Position numbers and translations under genes: made by a program
Source: an uncultured Lachnospiraceae bacterium
GTDB taxonomy: Bacteria > Bacillota > Clostridia > Lachnospirales > Lachnospiraceae
Direction: 5' to 3'
DNA length: 7,562 nucleotides
NCBI GenBank assembly: GCA_947175775.1
Contig: CAMWNY010000109.1
Location: 1-7,562 of the forward strand
The notes under the pieces: generated by a model
What the model was told of the DNA's origin: nothing
Database searches by the model: none
What the model saw: only the letters and a program-made list of their open reading frames with translations
Shown here: in pieces, positions 1 through 4,945 of the stretch
How positions within the stretch are numbered: the first letter of the stretch is position 1
Layout: each line of letters starts with the position of its first letter

Positions 1-1
1 T

Positions 2-1075
2 TTAACTTGGGTTACTAAAGTGATTCTATATATTTTTTATAAATATATGCGTTATTTTTTTAACACAGTAGGTATCAATTATGTGAAGGAAATAATAATT
101 TATTTCTGTATGCTGTTGTGGCTTCTCTTTGTAAATCCATCGCTTCCGGAGCATTTGAAAAAGGTATCTGTTTTTTTGATTATCTTTCTTCTTACATGGC
201 AGTATAAAGAGAAGTTTGCCAAGAAAGTATGTATTGTATTGATGATTTATGGAAGCTATATTTTATGTGAGATGTTTACCGGATATTTGCTGCTGCTCTA
301 TGATCAATATATGCATTCAGATACCTTCTTTGCTGGAAGGGCAATTTTAACGCTTTTTTTTATGTATGTCTGTGAGCAGACCACAGAACTGCTTGCGGAT
401 CGTGTTAAAAAAATCCGTTTTGAGCTTGCGCAAAGTGAAAGTGCAAAAAGACAGGCACAAGGGTATGTGAATCAGATGGATGTCATGAAAAATTCTGAGG
501 AGAGAGTCCGCGGGCTGCGTCACGATTTAAAACATCATTTGAATGAACTGATGATATTGGCAGAGCGTGAAGAAGCTTCTGAAATGAAAAAATACATCAA
601 AAATATGGATGCGTTTATGGTAGAACCAAGAGAATATGTTTCCAGCGGGAATATGGATATTGACAGCCTGCTCAATCTGATGATGAATATTGCAAAGCAA
701 GAGCTTGACGATGTGTCGTGTAAAGTGAGCATTCCAAGAGAGCTTTCCATAGATTCGTTTGACCTGAATGTTATTTTGGGAAATCTGCTTGATAATGCGA
801 TTTTTGCGGCGAAGAAGACACCAAAAAAGTATTTGAGAGTCAAAATAAATTATAAAAAAGGCATGCTGTTTATTTATATTGAGAACAGTTATGAAGGAGA
901 ATTGATTCGGGAAGGAGCACGTTACGGTTCTACGAAAAAAGACAGTACTATGCATGGGCTTGGATTGGAGAACGTGCGTTTTGTTGTTGAAAAATATGAT
1001 GGGAATTTAGAGTTGAAAAATGATAAACAACTGTTTCAGGCAAAGGCAGTGTTGTATGTCCCGGCAAAAGAGTAA
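2..1075 (+). CDS. GHKL sensor histidine kinase, AgrC-like (5' partial)
   Basis: This is a membrane sensor kinase that should autophosphorylate on histidine and pass phosphate to a response regulator, usually of the LytTR class. The frame is open to the window edge. The first possible start, GTG at 20, has no ribosome site, so the N-terminus is probably missing; about 357 residues are visible against roughly 420-450 in the family (from memory). Residue numbers count from the GTG. Hydrophobic segments lie near 24-38, 48-60, 68-93 and 106-118. A helical linker follows (about 120-160), then the H-box RHDLKHH with His168 as the likely phosphosite. The N-box GNLLDNA is at 254-260, IENS at 287-290 and the ATP-lid glycines HGLGLENV at 312-319. 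The short H-box/HATPase layout without a classical HisKA domain is typical of quorum-peptide sensors such as AgrC. No partner regulator or peptide gene is in the window, so the signal is unknown. Confidence 0.9.
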   Translation, partial: LTWVTKVILYIFYKYMRYFFNTVGINYVKEIIIYFCMLLWLLFVNPSLPEHLKKVSVFLIIFLLTWQYKEKFAKKVCIVLMIYGSYILCEMFTGYLLLLYDQYMHSDTFFAGRAILTLFFMYVCEQTTELLADRVKKIRFELAQSESAKRQAQGYVNQMDVMKNSEERVRGLRHDLKHHLNELMILAEREEASEMKKYIKNMDAFMVEPREYVSSGNMDIDSLLNLMMNIAKQELDDVSCKVSIPRELSIDSFDLNVILGNLLDNAIFAAKKTPKKYLRVKINYKKGMLFIYIENSYEGELIREGARYGSTKKDSTMHGLGLENVRFVVEKYDGNLELKNDKQLFQAKAVLYVPAKE

Positions 1076-1076
1076 C

Positions 1077-1107
1077 GGATTTCGCCGTAACATATAGGAT
1101 TTTCGCC
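1077..1107 (+). repeat. Direct repeat GGATTTCGCC / GGATTTTCGCC
   Basis: Two near-identical units lie at 1077-1086 and 1097-1107, 20 bp apart start to start, or about two helical turns. They differ only by one extra T in the second copy. They sit directly after the kinase stop codon and end about 6 bp before the position expected for a -35 box of the downstream extended -10 promoter. Tandem direct repeats about two turns apart just upstream of a weak -35 are the usual layout for activators of the LytTR class, which are the usual partners of GHKL kinases. The repeat is directly visible; its role as an activator site is inference. Confidence 0.45.
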
Positions 1108-1113
1108 CATGAT

Positions 1114-1142
1114 AAAACAAAATGTTTTTTTTGTGTTATAGT
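1114..1142 (+). promoter_or_regulatory. Putative extended -10 promoter before the SUKH gene
   Basis: TATAGT at 1137-1142 matches the -10 consensus at 5 of 6 bases and is preceded by the extended element TGT at 1134-1136. The -35 position at 17-bp spacing (1114-1119, AAAACA) is poor, which fits dependence on an activator. An imperfect AT-only inverted repeat (1112-1122 with 1129-1139) overlaps it. It lacks a GC stem, so I do not call it a terminator. Transcription would start near 1149, ahead of the ribosome site AGGAG at 1170-1174. Confidence 0.45.
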
Positions 1143-1182
1143 GTTGCAAACAAAAATGCTGACAAAAACAGGAGTGACATTT

Positions 1183-1836
1183 ATGACAAAGGAAGAAGAA
1201 TTACGTTTTGTGAATGGAGCATTTGAGGCGCTTGTGCGAAGAGGAGCCGCAACACAGAATATGCTTACGCCGTCTTCGGTTACGGATCAGGATATTGATG
1301 TGTTTGAAAAACGGTTTGACATAAAACTGCCGTCTCTTTTTCGGACATATCTTACATCATACTGTTATGACTTTTCGGTTATCTGTGCACCGATTCCTTT
1401 AGACGGGGTATAGTGCGCAGAAGAAAATTGTGAAAAGGGACTTTGGTGGATAGAGCTGGTCGCGCTTCCAAAAGAAAATCCGTTAAAAAACCTGTACGGG
1501 CTTATGGAGAGTTTTCGTGAGGTTTGTACAAACGAGGAGTTAATCGGTCTTGATTTACGGAGTGTCAGCAAACTTGTGCCAATTGGGGACTGGGACGGGA
1601 TGCTCTGTATTGATTTGAGTGACGGAACACTTTGCAGCTTTGGACAGACGGAATTTGACTGGGAACAAGCGGGATACCTTGACAAAAACAAAATTGCGCA
1701 CGGAATTAGGAGGATGGGAAGTTTTCAGGAGCTTTTGGAGCTGTATTTTTATGGTAAGTACGATATGGAGTATGAAAAGCAGATTGCCCGAAATCATGAG
1801 GAAAAACCGGATTATACGGCGTATATTCAAAGATAA
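1183..1836 (+). pseudogene. SMI1/KNR4 (SUKH-like) family protein, interrupted by an in-frame TAG
   Basis: One reading frame runs from ATG 1183 to TAA 1834-1836 and is broken only by TAG at 1411-1413. AGGAG at 1170-1174, eight bases upstream, decides the start; the GTG at 1141 has no such site. The first part (76 codons) contains DIDVFEKRFDIKLPSLFRTYL, the helix plus 'LP..fr.yl' signature at the start of SMI1/KNR4 domains. After the TAG the same frame continues with WWIELVALP, a 'PIGDWDGMLCIDLSDG' core and a C-terminal helix, the rest of the same fold. Intact, it would have about 217 residues. SUKH proteins often act as immunity proteins against polymorphic toxins, but no toxin is visible nearby. 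The stop may be a true nonsense mutation, a sequencing error (TGG to TAG is one change) or a read-through site. ATG 1504 could restart translation but lacks a ribosome site. The family call is fairly firm, the pseudogene status less so. Confidence 0.7.
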
Positions 1837-1845
1837 GGTTTCACG

Positions 1846-2196
1846 ATGATGACAATAAAAATAAAAATCGGTTATAAAAAGAAGCATTCAAAAATGAAAA
1901 AAGAATCCGGCGTCCAAAAAGCAGTTCTTTTTGCGGCATTTGCAGACAGCGCGGTGTGGCTGTTGGATACGGCACTGATGTTAAAACTTTTTTATGCAAT
2001 ACCACTCTCTTTCGCCGGAGTGTTTCTTTTGGCGGGGGTCTTTTTTCTGTATCCGGCATATTTGGTTTTCAGAACTTGGATTTTCATAAAAAAATACGGA
2101 AGAGAACGGTATCGTAAGGAGTTGGGGCATACAGGCATGCTGCTTGCGGCAGTCAGTGCGGTACATATGTTCCTGCTTATTGTGACTGCACTATAA
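1846..2196 (+). CDS. Small hypothetical membrane protein
   Basis: I do not recognise the family. The 116-residue product begins with a very basic stretch (residues 1-24, rich in Lys). Three hydrophobic segments follow: about 27-49, 51-76 and 97-115. A basic loop (RTWIFIKKYGRERYRKELGH, roughly 76-95) separates the last two and probably faces the cytoplasm. The start is ATG 1846 or the adjacent ATG 1849; a weak AAGG at 1835-1838 overlaps the previous stop codon. ATG 1894 is a possible later start that would drop most of the basic leader. Only 9 bp separate it from the SUKH frame, so the two are probably co-transcribed, and it may function with that protein. No terminator is visible after it. 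Confidence 0.7.
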   Translation: MMTIKIKIGYKKKHSKMKKESGVQKAVLFAAFADSAVWLLDTALMLKLFYAIPLSFAGVFLLAGVFFLYPAYLVFRTWIFIKKYGRERYRKELGHTGMLLAAVSAVHMFLLIVTAL

Positions 2197-2217
2197 TATT
2201 TTCGATGGAAAAAGCTG

Positions 2218-2246
2218 TTGACATTTATGCATTCTTTTGGCTTAAT
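2218..2246 (+). promoter_or_regulatory. Putative sigma-A promoter of the PurF-like gene
   Basis: A perfect -35 TTGACA (2218-2223) is followed after 17 bp by CTTAAT (2241-2246, 4 of 6 to TATAAT). This predicts a start near 2253 and a short leader of about 40 bases. Ribosome-binding sequence AAAGGAG lies at 2275-2281 with a second GGAG at 2283-2286. I see no purine riboswitch or PurR-box pair in the 96-bp gap, which argues against standard purine control. Confidence 0.55.
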
Positions 2247-2292
2247 TATATATGGAATATTTTAATGGTCAAATAAAGGAGCGGAGATAAAA

Positions 2293-3702
2293 ATGGGCGG
2301 CTTTTTTGGTGTAGCATCACAACAGGATTGTGTGTTTGATTTGTTTTTTGGAATTGATTATCATTCTCATTTGGGAACAAGACGAGGCGGCATGGCTGTG
2401 TACGGAAAGGACGGTTTTAACCGTGCAATACACAATATAGAGAATGCACCCTTTCGGACGAAGTTTGACAAGGATGTTCATGAGATGCAGGGCAACTACG
2501 GCATTGGCTGTATATCGGACTATGAGCCGCAGCCTTTGATTATTCGTTCGCATCACGGAACGTATGCGATTACGACGGTTGGAAAGATTAACAATACGGA
2601 AGAGCTGATACAGCGTCTTTTTGATGTGGGACATGCGCATTTTTTGGAGATGAGCGGAGGAGAAGTCAATGCCACAGAGCTTGTGGCGGCGCTGATTAAC
2701 CGCAAGGAAAATCTGATAGAGGGCATTAACTTTGCATTGGAAGTCATTGACGGCTCACTTTCGATTGTATTGATGAATAAAGCGGGAATTTACGCCGCGC
2801 GGGACAAGCATGGCAGAATGCCCGTTGTGGTCGGTAAAAAGGATGAAGGCTATTGTGTGTCCTTTGAAAATTTTGCTTACAAAAATTTAGGATACTGTGA
2901 TTATAAGGAGTTAGGGCCGGGAGAGGTCGTCGTTGTGACGGAAAAGGACTGCCTTACACTTTCCAACCCCAATGACGAGAATTTGAAAATCTGTACGTTT
3001 CTGTGGGTATATTATGGCTATCCTTCAAGTTCGTATGAAGGCGTCAGCGTGGAGCAGATGCGCTATAACTGCGGAGCCAAAATGGCGCAGCGTGATAACG
3101 TAAGACCGGATACCGTGGCTGGTGTGCCGGATTCGGGTATTGCACACGCGATTGGATATGCAAATGAGTCGGGGATTCCTTTTTCAAGACCGTTTATCAA
3201 ATATACGCCGACTTGGCCGCGCTCGTTTATGCCGACCATTCAGAGTAAGCGCGACCTGATTGCAAGAATGAAGCTGCTTGCGGTTGATGAATTAATTAAA
3301 GATAAGAGTCTGCTTTTGATTGACGATTCGATTGTCAGGGGAACACAGCTTCGGGAAACGACAGAATTTTTGTATCAGAGCGGGGCGAAGGAGGTCCATA
3401 TCCGACCGGCATGTCCGCCGCTTTTATACGGCTGTAAATATCTGAATTTCTCGCGTTCGTCGTCAGAGATGGACTTGATTACAAGGCGCGTGATTGAGCG
3501 GCTTGAGAACGGAAAGGTCACGGATGAAATTTTGCAGGAGTATGCCGATCCGGAGTCGGAAAAGTATGAGGCGATGGTTGAGGAGATTCGCAAAGAACTG
3601 AATTTTACTTCCCTTCGGTTTAACAGACTGGATGATATGCTGGATGCAACAGGATTGGAACGGTGCAAGCTTTGTACGTATTGCTGGGATGGCAGGGAAT
3701 AG
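2293..3702 (+). CDS. PurF-like amidophosphoribosyltransferase paralogue with degenerate glutaminase site
   Basis: The 469-residue protein has the two-domain plan of glutamine PRPP amidotransferase: an N-terminal Ntn-glutaminase-like domain (about 1-230) and a type I phosphoribosyltransferase domain (about 255-410). The PRPP loop LLLIDDSIVRGTQ is at 340-352, with a final Gln where PurF normally has Thr. Cysteines at 234, 381, 458 and 461 (CKLC) match the four [4Fe-4S] ligand positions of Bacillus-type PurF. PurF starts CG(I/V)FG after processing; here the start is MGGFFGV, so Gly2 replaces the catalytic Cys. The conserved 'HVRYST' and 'HNG' glutamine-binding motifs are also replaced (IGCISDYEPQ at 71-80, TVGKINN at 95-101). 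It probably cannot hydrolyse glutamine; it may use ammonia or have another role. It has its own promoter and terminator and no purine-gene neighbours, so it is likely a paralogue rather than the main PurF. Family assignment is firm; activity is unknown. Confidence 0.9.
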   Translation: MGGFFGVASQQDCVFDLFFGIDYHSHLGTRRGGMAVYGKDGFNRAIHNIENAPFRTKFDKDVHEMQGNYGIGCISDYEPQPLIIRSHHGTYAITTVGKINNTEELIQRLFDVGHAHFLEMSGGEVNATELVAALINRKENLIEGINFALEVIDGSLSIVLMNKAGIYAARDKHGRMPVVVGKKDEGYCVSFENFAYKNLGYCDYKELGPGEVVVVTEKDCLTLSNPNDENLKICTFLWVYYGYPSSSYEGVSVEQMRYNCGAKMAQRDNVRPDTVAGVPDSGIAHAIGYANESGIPFSRPFIKYTPTWPRSFMPTIQSKRDLIARMKLLAVDELIKDKSLLLIDDSIVRGTQLRETTEFLYQSGAKEVHIRPACPPLLYGCKYLNFSRSSSEMDLITRRVIERLENGKVTDEILQEYADPESEKYEAMVEEIRKELNFTSLRFNRLDDMLDATGLERCKLCTYCWDGRE

Positions 3703-3729
3703 AAAAACGGGCGTTATGCCCGTTTTTTT
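3703..3729 (+). terminator. Rho-independent terminator of the PurF-like gene
   Basis: The stem AAAAACGGGC (3703-3712) pairs perfectly with GCCCGTTTTT (3718-3727) across a five-base loop GTTAT. The T-run continues to 3729. It begins directly after the stop codon TAG (3700-3702), and its A-tract/T-tract symmetry could let it work on both strands. Confidence 0.92.
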
Positions 3730-3830
3730 ATTCCTTTTCAATAAAAGACATTCTTACAAAACTGTTAGATTTTAATGTTCAATTGAAAGAATACCGAAAG
3801 ATTTCTATGAGATACTTTGTATGGCGGATA

Positions 3831-3859
3831 TTGACATTCATATGGAAAAGTCGTATATT
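3831..3859 (+). promoter_or_regulatory. Near-consensus sigma-A promoter (distal exporter promoter)
   Basis: A perfect TTGACA (3831-3836), a 17-bp spacer and TATATT (3854-3859, 5 of 6 to TATAAT) make this the best promoter match in the window. Predicted transcription starts near 3866, inside the dyad at 3862-3888. No gene starts soon after it, so it either drives the exporter through a long leader or makes a short RNA. Confidence 0.6.
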
Positions 3860-3861
3860 TT

Positions 3862-3888
3862 ATCTGTACTAACCGTATTAATACAGAT
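3862..3888. promoter_or_regulatory. Operator-like inverted repeat over the predicted +1
   Basis: ATCTGTA (3862-3868) pairs with TACAGAT (3882-3888), and inside it TAA (3870-3872) pairs with TTA (3878-3880), with one C/A mismatch between. The centre is CCGTA (3873-3877). An 11-bp arm with a 5-bp centre starting 2 bp after a -10 box is a common place for a repressor of the TetR kind to block transcription. It has no T-run after it, so it is unlikely to be a terminator. The repressor class is inference. Confidence 0.5.
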
Positions 3889-3898
3889 GAAATCCATA

Positions 3899-3961
3899 TT
3901 TTATAAAACAAAAAGAATATATTTACAAATATTTTATAAAATCAGAATAACTTTTATAAAA
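3899..3961. repeat. Three copies of the palindrome TTTTATAAAA
   Basis: Perfect copies of the 10-bp self-complementary word lie at 3899-3908, 3932-3941 and 3952-3961, with start-to-start distances of 33 and 20 bp, about three and two helical turns. The first two share the longer context ATATTTTATAAAA. They lie between the two candidate exporter promoters. They may be protein-binding sites or simply reflect very AT-rich DNA. Confidence 0.4.
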
Positions 3962-4003
3962 TTTTAAGATGTCACAAATTAAACTAAAATTAAGAAATTA
4001 TTA

Positions 4004-4032
4004 AAGACAAAATAAACTATCAGTGCTATGAT
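4004..4032 (+). promoter_or_regulatory. Putative extended -10 promoter (proximal exporter promoter)
   Basis: TATGAT at 4027-4032 (5 of 6 to consensus) is preceded by TGC at 4024-4026, an extended -10 element. The -35 AAGACA at 4004-4009 (4 of 6) sits at an exact 17-bp spacing. Transcription would start near 4039, giving a leader of about 90 bases that consists mostly of the two hairpins. Confidence 0.5.
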
Positions 4033-4050
4033 AAAAAACTAAGAAAACAA

Positions 4051-4070
4051 TGGGAAAATAAAGTTTCCCA
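4051..4070 (+). promoter_or_regulatory. Leader hairpin 1
   Basis: TGGGAAA (4051-4057) pairs with TTTCCCA (4064-4070) around the six-base loop ATAAAG. It is the first of two hairpins only a few bases apart in the exporter leader, and no T-run follows it. Confidence 0.5.
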
Positions 4071-4072
4071 TG

Positions 4073-4101
4073 GCAAATTTGTGCTCAGGGCACAAATTCG
4101 C
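4073..4101 (+). promoter_or_regulatory. Leader hairpin 2, before the exporter ribosome site
   Basis: AATTTGTGC (4076-4084) pairs perfectly with GCACAAATT (4090-4098) around the loop TCAGG. GC at 4073-4074 and 4100-4101 extends the stem beyond one A/C mismatch. It ends about 8 bases before the ribosome site at 4110-4116. No T-run follows, so a role in mRNA stability, protein binding or translation control is more likely than termination. Confidence 0.5.
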
Positions 4102-4109
4102 AGACTGAG

Positions 4110-4116
4110 AAGGGAG
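4110..4116 (+). promoter_or_regulatory. Ribosome binding site deciding the ATPase start
   Basis: AAGGGAG lies one base before ATG 4118, too close for initiation, and 13 bases before the in-frame ATG 4130, which is slightly long but usable. I therefore prefer 4130. Confidence 0.55.
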
Positions 4117-4129
4117 TATGGTTATTAAA

Positions 4130-4945
4130 ATGGAAAATACCTTAATCGAAATCAGCGACATGCATAAGATTTATAACCCCGGCGAAAATGAGGTACGCGC
4201 GCTCGACGGTGTGGACCTTACAATCTGCGAGCGGGAGTTTGTCGCAATCATCGGGCATTCGGGTTCGGGAAAGTCAACGCTTATGAATATGCTTGGCTGT
4301 CTTGATGTGCCAACGACAGGCACTTATATGCTGCACGGCATCGATGTGTCCGATATGAATGACGACGAACTTTCGGATGTCAGGAACAGAGAAATCGGTT
4401 TTATTTTTCAGGGGTTTAATCTGATACAAAATCTGACCGCTGTGGAGAATGTCACGCTGCCGCTGATTTACCGCGGTGTTGGCAAAAAAGAGCGGGAACA
4501 GCTTGCCTTAAATGCGCTTGAAAAGGTGGGATTGGCACACAGGCTTGACCATAAACCGGCACAGATGTCAGGCGGGCAGCAGCAAAGAGTGGCAATTGCA
4601 AGGGCGATTGCACAGGCGCCGCCGATTATTCTTGCCGATGAGCCGACCGGAAATTTGGATTCCAATTCGACAAAAGAAATTATGCAGATATTGCGGGAGC
4701 TGCACAGCGAAGGAAGAACGGTTATCCTGATTACACATGATAATGAGATTGCGGAGCAGGCGGACCGGGTCATCAAAATACGGGACGGAAAAATTGTTTC
4801 CGATACAAAACAGCTGACGGTGCCAAAGCTGGAAACTGTTTGTCAGGAAATCGAAAATCAGGAACAGGAAAACAGAAAACCGGCAATTACAACGGATGAA
4901 GAAACAATTCAGGAAAATATAATGGAGGACACAGACAATGCGTAA
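4130..4945 (+). CDS. MacB/LolD-type ABC exporter ATP-binding protein
   Basis: This is the cytoplasmic ATPase of a MacAB-type exporter and powers the permease encoded two genes downstream. Counting from ATG 4130 (271 residues), Walker A GHSGSGKST is at 42-50, the Q-loop Gln at 94 and the signature MSGGQQQR at 146-153. Walker B IILADEP is at 166-172 with catalytic Glu171, the D-loop NLDS at 175-178 and the switch His at 203. All catalytic residues are present. The opening ISDMHKIYNPGENEVRALDGV is typical of this subfamily. The domain is complete by about residue 230; the last 40 residues are an extra acidic, Gln/Glu-rich tail, longer than the usual 225-235 total. An alternative start at 4118 would add four residues. 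The stop overlaps the next gene by 8 bp, which indicates translational coupling. The substrate cannot be read from the sequence; macrolides, lipids and peptides are all exported by relatives. Confidence 0.93.
   Translation: MENTLIEISDMHKIYNPGENEVRALDGVDLTICEREFVAIIGHSGSGKSTLMNMLGCLDVPTTGTYMLHGIDVSDMNDDELSDVRNREIGFIFQGFNLIQNLTAVENVTLPLIYRGVGKKEREQLALNALEKVGLAHRLDHKPAQMSGGQQQRVAIARAIAQAPPIILADEPTGNLDSNSTKEIMQILRELHSEGRTVILITHDNEIAEQADRVIKIRDGKIVSDTKQLTVPKLETVCQEIENQEQENRKPAITTDEETIQENIMEDTDNA

Larger units (their letters stand above)
3730..4129. other. AT-rich regulatory region ahead of the exporter operon, no gene seen
   Basis: About 400 bp without a convincing gene. From start to end it holds a near-consensus promoter, an imperfect dyad just after its -10, three identical 10-bp palindromes, a second extended -10 promoter and two tandem hairpins ending close to the ribosome site of the ATPase gene. 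The only small frames are composition-driven. The leader from the first promoter would be roughly 265 bases, from the second about 90. Confidence 0.7.

Noticed and set aside
527..955. Long antisense frames under the kinase, the PurF-like gene, the ATPase and the adaptor
   Set aside because: They lie opposite strongly supported genes, lack ribosome sites and read as low-quality peptides without domains; they are mirror frames of the real genes.
1112..1139. A terminator after the kinase gene formed by the A-rich and T-rich arms
   Set aside because: The arms are almost purely A/T with a mismatch and no GC stem, and they overlap a good extended -10 element.
2197..2292. A purine-sensing riboswitch or PurR box ahead of the PurF-like gene
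   Set aside because: The gap is under 100 bp and is taken up by a plain promoter and ribosome site; I see no three-way-junction pairing or paired boxes.
3663..3872. A 69-codon + strand frame starting inside the PurF-like gene and running through the terminator
   Set aside because: It crosses a strong intrinsic terminator, has no ribosome site, and its sequence shows no family features; it is an off-frame shadow.
3887..3967. A 26-codon frame (MKSIFYKTKRIYL...) in the exporter leader that could be a leader peptide
   Set aside because: There is no ribosome site before the ATG, and its repeated FYK arises simply from the TTTTATAAAA repeats in AT-rich DNA.
4118..4129. ATG 4118 as the start of the ATPase
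   Set aside because: The ribosome site ends only one base upstream, so initiation at ATG 4130 is more likely; the four extra residues add nothing recognisable.
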